Assembly: GCA_035508435.1 (NCBI GenBank)
Contig: DATJNA010000063.1
Location: 1 to 64,000, forward strand
Reading direction: 5' to 3'
Source of the DNA: JASHVB01 sp035508435
GTDB lineage: Bacteria; Pseudomonadota; Alphaproteobacteria; Acetobacterales; Acetobacteraceae
DNA: 64,000 bases
This document shows positions 38,286-47,098 of the stretch, in pieces. Position numbers and translations under genes: made by a program. The number at the start of each line of letters is the position of its first letter. Position 1 is the stretch's first letter. The notes under the pieces are model-generated. The model saw nothing but the letters and a program-made list of their open reading frames with translations. It searched no databases and was not told where the DNA came from.

Positions 38286-38922
38286 TCGGTCGGCAGACGC
38301 GCGAATTCCCGCAAACCCACCCAGCTCCTCGCGACGGACGCCAGCGAAGCATGGGTCGCGGCATGCACCATGGCGACGCCAGGACTGTTGCATCAACCGC
38401 CGTACAGGCGAGCACCTCCACCTTCGAGTTCGTAGAAGCGCCCGAACAATTGGTCCATGTCGACCGGCGCGATTTCCTGCGGCGTTCCGTGCGTTCTCCA
38501 TCGAGCCGCCGAATGAGGCGCCGGAACAGACGGCAACCGCAGCCGCGGACGACCCCGCGGAATGCCGACGATATGGCGATGCCTGGGCGGTCTCATTGCG
38601 AACGGCGGCACTGGTGGTGGCGTGACGGGTGGTGCCGTGACGGGTGGTGCCATGACGGGTGGTGCCGTCACTGGCGCCGCCGCCCTCACTTATGCCGGGC
38701 GAGATCCCCACTATGGGGCGAAACGTGCTGCTGAACCCCAGGCATGAGTCGGCACCCTCCTGGCAGATAACGGAGACCTGGTTTCGGATCGACCCGCGGC
38801 CGGGTCGGCCGGACCGAACCACCGCCCGATCGCAGTCAATGATCGCCGGCCCGCGGGACTCCGGTGGGCGCCTGCGCTACTGTCCCGATCAGGCCGCCAG
38901 CCAAGAACCAGAGGGAAACGCC
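38286..38922. other. Intergenic region with small tandem repeat
   Basis: About 637 bp. It contains a 15-bp repeat at 38622-38681. On the minus strand a 98-codon frame (38393-38689) ends in DMDQLFGRFYELEGGGARLYGG, but its N-terminal half is repeat-derived and it shows no family, so I do not call it a gene. The segment just before 38923 should hold the acoA promoter. Confidence 0.5.
38622..38681. repeat. 15-bp tandem repeat, three to four units
   Basis: GTGACGGGTGGTGCC occurs at 38622 and 38637, ATGACGGGTGGTGCC at 38652, and a diverged GTCACTGGCGCCGCC at 38667. No function seen. Confidence 0.8.
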
Positions 38923-39891
38923 ATGCAGCTCAATCGCGAGACGCTGATCCAGGCCTTCCGCGTCATGACCACCATCCGCCGCTTCGAGGAACGGGTGCAG
39001 GAGGAATTCTCCAAGGGCGGCATCCCCGGCTTCGTGCATCTCTACGCCGGGCAGGAGGCGTCCGCCGTCGGCGTATGCTCGCATCTGGGGCGGCACGACT
39101 ACATTGCCAGTACGCATCGCGGCCATGGCCACAGCATCGCCAAGGGCTGCGACGTGACGGCCATGATGGCGGAGTTGTTCGGCCGACAAGACGGGCTGTG
39201 CGGCGGCAAGGGCGGTTCGATGCACATCGCCGACCTCGACCAGGGAATGCTGGGTGCCAACGGCATCGTCGGCGGCGGTCCGCCGTTGGTGGTGGGCGCG
39301 GCGCTCACCGCAAAGACCTTGGGCACTGGCGGCGTTGCGATATCGTTCACCGGCGATGGCGGATCGAACCAGGGCACCACGTTCGAGGCAATGAATCTCG
39401 CCGTGGTGCTGCAGCTTCCCGCAGTGTTCGTATTCGAGAACAACGGCTATGGCGAATATACCGGCGCGCAATATGCCGTCGGCAGCCGCGACATTGCCGG
39501 CCGCGCCGCCGGTTTCGGCCTGCCGGCAGTGAAGGTCAGCGGCGACGATTTCTTCGCTGTCCATGAAGCCGCGGGCGAGGCCATCGAGCGCGCGCGCAGC
39601 GGTGGCGGCCCAGGTGTGGTCGAAGTCGATACCTGCCGCTTCTACGGCCACCATTCCGGCGACGCCCAGCTTTATCGCGGCAAGGACGAGGTGAAGCGGC
39701 TGCGCGACGAGCGCGACTGCCTGCGGCATTTTCGCACCCGCGTCACCGAGGCGGCATTGCTGGAACCTGCCGAACTCGATGCGGTGGAGGCAGAGGTCGC
39801 GGCGCTGATCGATGCCGCGGTCGCGCACGCGCGCACCGCCGAATTGCCGCCGCCGGCGGCGTTGCTGACCGACGTGTACGTGTCGTACTGA
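38923..39891 (+). CDS. acoA: Acetoin dehydrogenase-type E1 component, alpha subunit
   Basis: A 322-residue ThDP-dependent E1 alpha chain. The ThDP/Mg motif is visible as FTGDGGSNQGTTFEAMNLAVVLQLPAVFVFENN (GDG to NN). ASTHRGHGHSIAKGCDV and GKGGSMHIADLDQGMLGANGIVGGGPPLVVGAAL are conserved across acetoin and 2-oxo acid dehydrogenases. The assignment to acetoin rather than pyruvate rests on length and on the unusual AcoC-like E2 downstream. GAGGGAAAC precedes the ATG. First gene of a three-gene operon. Confidence 0.87.
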   Translation: MQLNRETLIQAFRVMTTIRRFEERVQEEFSKGGIPGFVHLYAGQEASAVGVCSHLGRHDYIASTHRGHGHSIAKGCDVTAMMAELFGRQDGLCGGKGGSMHIADLDQGMLGANGIVGGGPPLVVGAALTAKTLGTGGVAISFTGDGGSNQGTTFEAMNLAVVLQLPAVFVFENNGYGEYTGAQYAVGSRDIAGRAAGFGLPAVKVSGDDFFAVHEAAGEAIERARSGGGPGVVEVDTCRFYGHHSGDAQLYRGKDEVKRLRDERDCLRHFRTRVTEAALLEPAELDAVEAEVAALIDAAVAHARTAELPPPAALLTDVYVSY

Positions 39892-39904
39892 GGGAGGTTG
39901 GGAA

Positions 39905-40918
39905 ATGACTGTCAAAACCATCCGTCAGGCCCTGCACGAGGCGCTGGAGCAGGAGATGCGGCGCGATCCGCGCGTGGTGGTGATCGGCGAGGATGTGTCG
40001 GGCGGTGCCGGCACCGAAGGCGGCCGCGATGCCGCCGGCGGCGTGCTGGGCGTCACCAAGGGCCTGATCAAGGAATTCGGCGACACGCGCGTAATCGATA
40101 CGCCGATCACCGAATCCGCCATCATGGGTGCGGCCGCCGGCGCGGCGGTGACCGGGCTGCGGCCGGTGGCGGAACTGATGTTCTCCGACTTCCTCGGCGT
40201 CTGCTTCGACCAGATATTCAACCAGGCCGCCAAGTTCCGCTACATGTTCGGCGGCAAGGCGAAGACCCCGATGGTGATTCGCACCATGGTCGGTGCCGGC
40301 CGCAGCGCCGCCGCGCAGCATTCACAAAGTCCCTACCACATCTTCACCTCGGTACCCGGGCTGAAGGTCGTGGTGCCGTCCAACGCCTACGACGCCAAGG
40401 GATTGCTGATCCAGGCGATCCGCGACGACGACCCGGTGATCTTCTGCGAGCATAAGCTGATGTACGATTTGAAGACCGAGGTTCCGGACGAACCCTATGT
40501 CGTCCCCTTCGGCGAGGCCAGCGTCGTGCGCGATGGCAATGACGTAACGATCGTCGCCCTGGCACGCATGGTCCACTATGCAGGCGAGGCAGCCGACGCA
40601 TTGTCCGCGGAAGGCATCGAGTGCGAGATCATCGACCCGCGCACCACCTCGCCGCTGGACGAGGACACTATCCTGGAAAGCGTCGAACGCACCGGCCGGC
40701 TCGTGGTGGTGGATGAGGCGACGCCGCGTTGCAGCATGGCAACCGACATCGCCGCGCTGGTGGCGGATCGTGCCTTCGGCGCATTGCAGGCACCAGTGCG
40801 GCGGGTCACCGCGCCGCATACCCCGGTGCCATTCGCACCTTCGCTGGAGAAGCTGTATATTCCAGACAAGGAGCGCATCGCCGCGGCGGTGCGCGACGTG
40901 CACGGCTATGCACGATGA
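39905..40918 (+). CDS. acoB: Acetoin dehydrogenase-type E1 component, beta subunit
   Basis: A 337-residue E1 beta chain (VVVIGEDVSGGAGTEGGRDAAGGVLGVTKGL, DTPITESAIMGAAAGAAVTGLRPVAELMF, MVIRTMVGAGRSAAAQHSQS, and C-terminal PRRVTAPHTPVPFAPSLEKLYIPD). With AcoA it forms the heterotetrameric E1 that decarboxylates or cleaves the substrate and passes the two-carbon unit to lipoate. It lies 13 bp after acoA and overlaps acoC by four bases. Confidence 0.88.
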   Translation: MTVKTIRQALHEALEQEMRRDPRVVVIGEDVSGGAGTEGGRDAAGGVLGVTKGLIKEFGDTRVIDTPITESAIMGAAAGAAVTGLRPVAELMFSDFLGVCFDQIFNQAAKFRYMFGGKAKTPMVIRTMVGAGRSAAAQHSQSPYHIFTSVPGLKVVVPSNAYDAKGLLIQAIRDDDPVIFCEHKLMYDLKTEVPDEPYVVPFGEASVVRDGNDVTIVALARMVHYAGEAADALSAEGIECEIIDPRTTSPLDEDTILESVERTGRLVVVDEATPRCSMATDIAALVADRAFGALQAPVRRVTAPHTPVPFAPSLEKLYIPDKERIAAAVRDVHGYAR

Positions 40919-42054
40919 GCGCCCCACTGACCGCGATCACCATGCCCAAATGGGGTCTGACCATGACCGAGGGCAAGGTGGTGCAATGGCTGCACCAGCC
41001 TGGCACGTCCTTCGTGCCGGGTGACGAGTTGCTGGAAATCGAGACTTCGAAAATTACCAACGTCGTCGAGGCGGAAGCGCCCGGCACGCTGCTGCGCGTG
41101 GTCGCCGCGGAAGGCGCCACGCTGCCGATCGGCGGATTGCTCGCAGTGATAGGGCCGGCAGACGCGCCGGCGGCAGACATCGATACCTTCGTATCCGGCT
41201 TCGTGGTGGCGGCGCCGGCCGAGGACTCGGCGGAAGCCGAGGCAGCGCCGGCCCCGCGCATGCTCGACGTCGCCGGCACTCGGCTGCGCTATCTGGAGCT
41301 GGGCAGCGGCGACGGCACGCCGGTGCTGTTGCTGCATGGTTTCGGCGCCGATCTCAACAGTTGGATGTTCAATCAACCCGCGTTGGCGGACCAGCGGCGC
41401 GTCGTGGCACTGGATCTGCCAGGGCATGGTGGCTCGGCCAGGGACGTCGGTGCGGGCGATGCCACCGCATTGAAGCACACGTTGGCTGCGTTCGCGGACG
41501 CGCTCGATGCCGGGCCGCTGCACGTGGTCGGGCATTCCCTGGGCGGGGCCCTGGCCGCGCTGCTGGCGGAGAATCGGCCGGACCTGGTATGCTCTTTGAG
41601 CTTGATCGCGCCGGCCGGGCTTGGGCCGGAGATCAACGCCGCTTTCATCGATGGTTTCGTGCGCGCATCGCGCCGCAAGGATGCCGTCGAGGTTCTGCAG
41701 CTTCTGGTGCACGACCCTGCGCTGGTCAGCCGCACCATGGTGGAGGACGTGCTGCGATTCAAACGCCTGGATGGCGTCGCCACCGCCTTGGCGGCGATCG
41801 CACAGGCGTGGTTCGCCGGCAGCCGGCAGCGCGTATCGATCGGCGCCGCGCTCAACGGCCTCGAAATGCCGATGCAGGTCATCTGGGGCCGCGAGGATCG
41901 CATCATTCCGGCGACGCACGTTCAGGCCGTGCCGGCACGTGCCGCTGTGCATGTGTTGGATGCCGCAGGTCATCTGCCACACATGGAAAAAGCCGGTGAG
42001 GTAAATCGATTGATCCGGCAGTTCACCGTTGACAGTCTTCGCGACTCGCCATGA
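40915..42054 (+). CDS. acoC: AcoC-type lipoyl protein fused to an alpha/beta hydrolase
   Basis: A 379-residue protein. Residues 1-80 are a lipoyl domain (MPKWGLTMTEGKVV, lipoyl lysine K46 in ETSKITN). After a linker, residues 120-375 form an alpha/beta hydrolase with HGFGADLNSWMFNQ, nucleophile S208 in GHSLGG, an acid in WGREDRIIP and histidine in DAAGHLPHMEKA. This is the layout of the E2 component of acetoin dehydrogenase (as in Cupriavidus AcoC), in place of the usual acetyltransferase core. No E3, acoX or acoR gene is adjacent. Confidence 0.88.
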   Translation: MSAPLTAITMPKWGLTMTEGKVVQWLHQPGTSFVPGDELLEIETSKITNVVEAEAPGTLLRVVAAEGATLPIGGLLAVIGPADAPAADIDTFVSGFVVAAPAEDSAEAEAAPAPRMLDVAGTRLRYLELGSGDGTPVLLLHGFGADLNSWMFNQPALADQRRVVALDLPGHGGSARDVGAGDATALKHTLAAFADALDAGPLHVVGHSLGGALAALLAENRPDLVCSLSLIAPAGLGPEINAAFIDGFVRASRRKDAVEVLQLLVHDPALVSRTMVEDVLRFKRLDGVATALAAIAQAWFAGSRQRVSIGAALNGLEMPMQVIWGREDRIIPATHVQAVPARAAVHVLDAAGHLPHMEKAGEVNRLIRQFTVDSLRDSP

Positions 42055-42132
42055 CACGTGTGCACCGGCGCCGCGAATTTCGTCCAGCCCTCGTCCGGTC
42101 CTATACCTGACAACAGGAAGGACCTTGGCCAA

Positions 42133-43611
42133 ATGACCGGTACCAGATCACCTGCGATTGCCACATCCGCTGCGATCTCTCATCTGCTCGCCGCCATCCG
42201 CGATGTCGTTGGCGATCGCGGCATGCTGACCGATCCGGCGGACACCGCCGCCTTTTCCCAGGACTGGCGTCGCCTGTACCAAGGTCGCACTCCGGCCGTG
42301 ATCCGTCCCGCGACGACGCAGGAAGCCGCCGCCGTCATGCGCCTCTGCGCCGAGGCGGGGACATCGATCGTGCCGCAAGGCGGTAACACATCCATGGTTG
42401 GCGGCGCGGTGCCGGCCGAGAACGGCAGTCAGCTTGTTCTCAGTACCGCGCGCCTGAACCGCGTGCGCGGCATCGATCCGGTGGACCTGACCATGACGCT
42501 CGAGGCCGGCGTTACCCTGAAGGCCGCCCAGCTTGCGGCAGCGGACGCGGGCTGCCTGCTGCCGCTTTCCATCTCGTCCGAGGGCAGCGCGCAGATCGGT
42601 GGCGTGCTTGCCGCCAATGCCGGCGGCAACAACACGGTCCGCTATGGCAACGCGCGCGATCTGGTGCTGGGGCTGGAAGTCGTATTGGCTGACGGCAGTA
42701 TCTGGAACGGCCTGCGGCGGTTGCGCAAGGACAACACGGGCTATTGCCTGCGCCAGTTGTTCGTTGGTTCCGAAGGCACGCTCGGCATCATCACCGCCGC
42801 CGTGCTGAAGCTGGCGCCGCGGCCGCGCGCAACCGCGGTCGCGTTCTGCGCCGTGCCGACGCCGGATGCCGCCCTCGACTTATTCGCCCGTTTCCAGGCG
42901 CATGACGCGGCGGCAATCAGCGCCTTCGAGCTGATGTCCGGCCTCGGCACAGCCTTCGTCCTGAAGCACATTGAGGGCGCCACGCTACCGCTGGACTCGC
43001 CCTCGCCGTTTTACGTGCTGGTGGAACTTGCCACCCCGCGTCCCGACGCGGGCCTGGACGACGCATTGGAAACAATACTGGAGAACGCCCTGGGGGACGG
43101 CGTCATCACCGATGCCGCGATTGCCGAATCCGAGGCACAGCGCGCGGCGATCTGGCGCCTGCGCGAAGAGCATTCCGAGGCGCAGAAACGCGAAGGCGCC
43201 AGCGTCAAGAATGACGTATCGGTGCCGGTGTCGAAGGTGCCGAAATTCATCCGCGACGCGACCGAGGCTTGCGAGCGGCTGATGCCCGGCATTCGCGCCG
43301 TGCCGTTCGGCCACATGGGCGACGGCAACATCCACTTCAACCTGGAGCAACCGGAAGCCGCGGATCCGCAATGGTTCCTGGCGCAGGACCATGCAATCAT
43401 GGATACGGTGAACCAGGTCGTGCGCGGTTACGACGGCAGCTTCTCCGCAGAGCATGGCATCGGCAAGCTTAAGCCATACATGATGCCGGACTGGCGCGGC
43501 GGCGTGGAACTGGAGATGATGCAGCGGATCAAGGCGGCCCTCGATCCGCAGGGGCTGTTGAATCCGGGCAAGGTGCTCCCGTCGCCTTCCGGGCCCCCGA
43601 ATGGGACGTGA
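42133..43611 (+). CDS. FAD-binding oxidoreductase, D-lactate/D-2-hydroxyglutarate dehydrogenase-like
   Basis: A 492-residue VAO-fold flavoprotein. The FAD-binding PCMH domain (residues about 45-225) shows VPQGGNTSMVGGAVP, SISSEGSAQIGGVLAANAGG and RQLFVGSEGTLGIITAAVLKL. The C-terminal substrate domain has FGHMGDGNIHFNL and EHGIGKLKPYM, which supply the metal ligands of this family. The enzyme oxidises a D-2-hydroxy acid such as D-lactate or D-2-hydroxyglutarate; which one is not decidable here. It follows acoC by 78 bp and may be cotranscribed. ATG 42133 has AGGAAGG about 11 bp upstream. Confidence 0.88.
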   Translation: MTGTRSPAIATSAAISHLLAAIRDVVGDRGMLTDPADTAAFSQDWRRLYQGRTPAVIRPATTQEAAAVMRLCAEAGTSIVPQGGNTSMVGGAVPAENGSQLVLSTARLNRVRGIDPVDLTMTLEAGVTLKAAQLAAADAGCLLPLSISSEGSAQIGGVLAANAGGNNTVRYGNARDLVLGLEVVLADGSIWNGLRRLRKDNTGYCLRQLFVGSEGTLGIITAAVLKLAPRPRATAVAFCAVPTPDAALDLFARFQAHDAAAISAFELMSGLGTAFVLKHIEGATLPLDSPSPFYVLVELATPRPDAGLDDALETILENALGDGVITDAAIAESEAQRAAIWRLREEHSEAQKREGASVKNDVSVPVSKVPKFIRDATEACERLMPGIRAVPFGHMGDGNIHFNLEQPEAADPQWFLAQDHAIMDTVNQVVRGYDGSFSAEHGIGKLKPYMMPDWRGGVELEMMQRIKAALDPQGLLNPGKVLPSPSGPPNGT

Positions 43612-43700
43612 GTTACGCGTGTCATAGCGCGTCAGTTACGCGATGGCGCGTCAGTTACGCGATGGCGCGTGAGTTACGCGATGGCGCGTGGGTTACGCGT
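43612..43700. repeat. 19-bp tandem repeat, four to five units
   Basis: Units such as GCGCGTCAGTTACGCGATG repeat with few changes (GTGAG, GTCAG and GTGGG variants) directly after the stop of the FAD dehydrogenase. Each unit contains the inverted pair GCGTnAGTTACGC. Confidence 0.85.
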
Positions 43701-43772
43701 GCCAATCGTCATTGCAGGTTGCCGGAGGAGTGGTCGCCGACCCCGCCCGGCCGAAACGGTTCGCGCTGCCGC

Positions 43773-44095
43773 GTCATTGCGAGGCCCGCAGCGCCGAAGC
43801 AATCCCGATCGAACCAGGGCACGCCAGTGCGAGCGCCCTCGCGACCTGGTCCGCGCAACCGGCCCCACTCGACCGGCCCCACTCGACCGGCCCCAATCGA
43901 CCGGCCCCACTCGACCGGCCTCGCGAGACCGGCCTCGCGAAACTGGTCTCCAGACGACCAGCACCCACTCGACCGGCCTCGCGAAACTGGTCTCGCGAAA
44001 CTGGTCTGCAGACGACCGGCACCCACTCGACCGGCCTCGCGAGACCGGTCCCGCATGATCTGAATTGCGTTGGCCCTTGCGGCCCTCACAATGAC
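43773..44095. repeat. Palindromic dispersed repeat split by a GACCGG-type tandem array
   Basis: The left arm GTCATTGCGAGGCCCGCAGC (from 43773, continuing to GAAGCAATCCCG) and the right arm GGCCCTCACAATGAC (ending 44095) match the two ends of the dispersed palindrome. Between about 43855 and 44050 lies an array of CGACCGGCCCCACT-type units and longer CTCGCGAAACTGGTCT-containing units. The array appears to have expanded inside the palindrome's loop. Confidence 0.75.
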
Positions 44096-44163
44096 CAGAA
44101 CGCGGACGGGAACAAACTGCCCTCCGGCTGCGTCTTTGTCCCGCAACCACGATGAAGGTGCCA

Positions 44164-45231
44164 ATGACCCAGGCATGGCTGAACCGCATTGGCACCGCTG
44201 TGCCGCCGCACGACATTCACGGAGAGTTTGTCGACTTCGGCCGCACCACAGCTCTGGACGACCGCACGTCCGCAGTGTTCGACCGCATGGTCGCGCTCGC
44301 AGACATCGAACATCGCTACGCCATCTTCGCGCCGGGCCCCAAGCCGCGCGACCGCATTCTCGACAGCGAGGGCTTCTATCGGCGTGGCGCCTTTCCGGGC
44401 ACAGCCGCCCGCATGGCCCGCTTCGAGCCTGCCGCGCTGAACCTTGCCCTTCAGGCAATCGCCGCCCTGGATATCGCGCATGAGCGCGCCACCATCACCC
44501 ACCTGATCGTCGCAAGCTGCACCGGCTTCACCGCGCCCGGCCTCGACTTCCAGATCATGCGCGCTACCGGCCTGCGCGATAGCATCGAGCGAACTATCGT
44601 CGGTTTCATGGGTTGCTTCGCCGCGGTGAATGCCCTGAAACTCGCGGCGCACATCGTCGGCGCCGAGCCCCGTGCCAAGGTGTTGGTGGTGAACCTGGAA
44701 CTTTGCAGCCTGCACCTCCAGGAGGACTGGCACATCGAAAAGCTGCTGAGCTTCCTGTTGTTCGGTGATGGCGCCGGCGCCTGCCTCGTGTCCGCCGAGC
44801 CTTATGGCATTGCGCTCGGCCCGTTCCGTGCGGCGGTGATCCCGAACAGCGACGGCCTGATCACCTGGCACATCAGCGATCAAGGGTTCGTGATGCACCT
44901 CTCGGGTCAGGTTCCCGGGCGCATCCGCCGCTGGCTGCCGGCGCATGGATCGTCGCTGCTGCACGACCGCACGGTGAACGATGTCGCGTTGTGGGCGGTC
45001 CATGCGGGCGGGCGCTCGATCCTCGACGCCGTCCAGCAAGGGCTTGCATTGCCGCCGAGCGCATTGCGCTTCTCGCGCGCCGTGCTGCGCGACTTCGGCA
45101 ACATGTCGTCCGCGACACTGGTGTTCGTGCTGCAGCGCATCCTGCGCGACGCCGGGGCCACGGGCGACGGCATGGCCATGGCGTTCGGCCCCGGCCTGAC
45201 CGTCGAAACCTTCGCATTCCGCCGACCATGA
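44164..45231 (+). CDS. Type III polyketide synthase
   Basis: About 355 residues of the chalcone/stilbene synthase superfamily, which extends an acyl-CoA starter with malonyl-CoA and cyclises it. The catalytic triad is visible: C119 in VASCTGFTAPGLDF, H280 in WAVHAGGRSIL and N313 in RDFGNMSSATLVF (numbering from ATG 44164). The loop GFMGCFAAVNALK and FGDGAGACLVS are also typical. The product class (alkylresorcinol, alkylpyrone or other) cannot be read directly. GAAGGTG precedes ATG 44164; ATG 44152 would add four residues. The stop overlaps the methyltransferase start (ATGA). Confidence 0.92.
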   Translation: MTQAWLNRIGTAVPPHDIHGEFVDFGRTTALDDRTSAVFDRMVALADIEHRYAIFAPGPKPRDRILDSEGFYRRGAFPGTAARMARFEPAALNLALQAIAALDIAHERATITHLIVASCTGFTAPGLDFQIMRATGLRDSIERTIVGFMGCFAAVNALKLAAHIVGAEPRAKVLVVNLELCSLHLQEDWHIEKLLSFLLFGDGAGACLVSAEPYGIALGPFRAAVIPNSDGLITWHISDQGFVMHLSGQVPGRIRRWLPAHGSSLLHDRTVNDVALWAVHAGGRSILDAVQQGLALPPSALRFSRAVLRDFGNMSSATLVFVLQRILRDAGATGDGMAMAFGPGLTVETFAFRRP

Positions 45232-45935
45232 GTCTCGCCACGCGCAGCACCGCCGCCGAGCGGATGGACACCGACTGCGCCGATTACGACGACTACGCGC
45301 GGTGCCTCGCCGACCTGGCGCGGGTGAATGCGATGACGCGCACGCACCAGCCATTGCTCGCCTGGCTAGCGCGCGAAACGATCGGCCTGCGGTCTTTCAC
45401 CTTGCTCGATGTCGCCTGTGGCCATGGCGACCTGCTGCGCCAAATCAAGCGCTGGAGCCTGCGCCGCGGCATCGATGCCACGTTGCACGGAATCGACCTC
45501 AATCCCTGGAGCCTGCGCGCGGCGGATGCGGCCACGCCCGCGGATTATGCCATCGCCTGGCACAATGGCGACGTCTTCGCATTCGACCCACGGCAGCCTT
45601 ATGACTTCATTGTGAGCTCGCAGTTTACCCACCATCTCAGCGATGCCGACATTGTCCGCTTCCTGCACTGGATGGAGCAATACGCGGCGCGCGGCTGGTT
45701 CATCGCCGACCTGCATCGCCACTGGTTCCCCTATTACGGCTTCGGCCTGCTCGCGTGGGCGATGCGCTGGCATCGCTTCGTCGGTTATGATGGGCGCATT
45801 TCGATCGCGCGCAGCTTCTTGCCACGAGAGTGGCGGGCCCTCGTGCAAGCGGCCGGACTTGATCCAGCGGCCGTCCGCATCGAATGGCACATCCCATTCC
45901 GCATTTGTGTGTCGCGTCGATGCTCTCCCCCGTGA
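45228..45935 (+). CDS. SAM-dependent methyltransferase, partner of the type III PKS
   Basis: A 235-residue class I methyltransferase. The SAM-binding motif I is LLDVACGHGDLLRQIKRW, the acidic strand 2 is LHGIDLNPWSLRAA, and motif post-I/III is FDFIVSSQFTHHLSDADIVRFLHWM-like. It overlaps the PKS stop by four bases and the oxidoreductase start by 16 bases. Its position suggests C- or O-methylation of the polyketide, by analogy with Streptomyces SrsB-type clusters. Confidence 0.87.
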   Translation: MSLATRSTAAERMDTDCADYDDYARCLADLARVNAMTRTHQPLLAWLARETIGLRSFTLLDVACGHGDLLRQIKRWSLRRGIDATLHGIDLNPWSLRAADAATPADYAIAWHNGDVFAFDPRQPYDFIVSSQFTHHLSDADIVRFLHWMEQYAARGWFIADLHRHWFPYYGFGLLAWAMRWHRFVGYDGRISIARSFLPREWRALVQAAGLDPAAVRIEWHIPFRICVSRRCSPP

Positions 45936-47026
45936 TCATCGGTGGCGGCCCGGCCGGTGCGGCTGCCGCTGCCTTGATCGCCGCCGCCGGCCGCGCCGTG
46001 ACGCTGATCGAACGCACCACCGCCCCCACCGACAAGCTGTGCGGCGATTTCCTCAGCGGCGGCGCGATCGCGGCATTGCGGTCATTGGACCTCGACCCAC
46101 TAACTATTGGGGCCATCCCGCTATTAACTATCCGGTTAGTTCATCGCGACACCGTCGCCGAGGCCGCCTTGCCGTTCCCCGCAGTTGGCCTGTCGCGACG
46201 CGTCCTGGACGAAGCCCTGTTGCAACTCGCCGTCCGCCACGGCGCCACGGTCCGCCGCGGCGAATCGGCCCGCACCCTGGAACCCGCCCCGGCCGGCTTT
46301 GCCGTCCGCACCGGGACAGGCAACCGACTGTCCACCAGCACCGTGTTCCTGGCGACCGGCAAGCACGACCTGCGCGGTCAGGCGCGGCCGCCTCGTGCCG
46401 ACGGCTTGCTCGGCCTGAAAATGTATTTCGACCTCGCATCGGCACAGGCCACGGCGTTATCCGGCTGCATCGAATTGCTGTTGCTGAACAACGGATATGC
46501 CGGTCTGCAACTCGTGGCGCCATCCCGGGCAGTGTTTTGTGTGTTGCTGCCGGCCGCACACTACCGCCGGGTTGGCAGGAACTGGGACAGCCTGCTGGCC
46601 GACCTCTGCTCCCAGGCGTCCTTGCTCCAGCGCAGGCTCGCCGGTGCGGCGCCATGCCTGCCGCAACCCCTGGCCATCGCGGGAACGCCGTACGGCCACC
46701 TCCACCGCACCTCACGACAGGCGCCGCCCGGATTGTTCCGCCTGGGGGATCAGGCCTGCGTGGTGCCCTCGCTTGCCGGCGACGGCATCGCGATCGCTTT
46801 GCACAGCGCCAAGGCGGCAGCCACGGCATGGCTGCACGGGGACAACGCGCGCGCTTATCACGCAGGTTTCGTCCACGCGGCCGGCACGCCGCTACGGTTC
46901 GCCTCGCTGATCCACATCGCCTGCCGCATGCCGGCGATACAGCCCTTGCTCGCCTCCGCCTGCCGCGCCTGGCCGGCCACGCTCCGTTTGGCGGCAGCGC
47001 TCAGCCGCGTGGCCCCGGCCCGGTAG
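45920..47026 (+). CDS. FAD-dependent oxidoreductase, partner of the type III PKS
   Basis: A 368-residue flavoprotein of the geranylgeranyl-reductase/aromatic hydroxylase type. The N-terminal dinucleotide motif is VIIGGGPAGAAAAALIAAAGRAVTLIER, with LCGDFLSGGAI following, and the second FAD motif is LFRLGDQACVVPSLAGDGIAIAL. It probably hydroxylates or reduces the polyketide after methylation, comparable to SrsC. The start ATG 45920 lies inside the methyltransferase gene, so coupled translation is likely. An AT-richer patch near 46100-46140 is notable within the gene. Confidence 0.87.
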   Translation: MLSPVIIGGGPAGAAAAALIAAAGRAVTLIERTTAPTDKLCGDFLSGGAIAALRSLDLDPLTIGAIPLLTIRLVHRDTVAEAALPFPAVGLSRRVLDEALLQLAVRHGATVRRGESARTLEPAPAGFAVRTGTGNRLSTSTVFLATGKHDLRGQARPPRADGLLGLKMYFDLASAQATALSGCIELLLLNNGYAGLQLVAPSRAVFCVLLPAAHYRRVGRNWDSLLADLCSQASLLQRRLAGAAPCLPQPLAIAGTPYGHLHRTSRQAPPGLFRLGDQACVVPSLAGDGIAIALHSAKAAATAWLHGDNARAYHAGFVHAAGTPLRFASLIHIACRMPAIQPLLASACRAWPATLRLAAALSRVAPAR

Positions 47027-47098
47027 CGCGACGCGGGTTGCGCCCGCACGCCGGCTATCGCACAAAGCCGCCGTCCCAAACCGGAAAAATCGCCACGC

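Larger units (their letters stand above)
43612..44151. other. Repeat-rich intergenic region
   Basis: About 540 bp with no credible gene. It holds, in order, a 19-bp array, the left half of a palindromic dispersed repeat, a GACCGG-rich array and the right half of the palindrome. The open frames seen across it (both strands) are compositional products of the repeats. Confidence 0.75.

Noticed and set aside
38393..38689. 98-codon minus-strand frame ending in GRFYELEGGGARLYGG
   Set aside because: Its first third is produced by the 15-bp tandem repeat, it has no ribosome site that I can see, and no family is recognised.
43612..44151. Possible CRISPR array or small genes in the repeat region
   Set aside because: The units are contiguous, without unique spacers of constant length, and no cas gene is near. 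The open frames follow the repeat composition.
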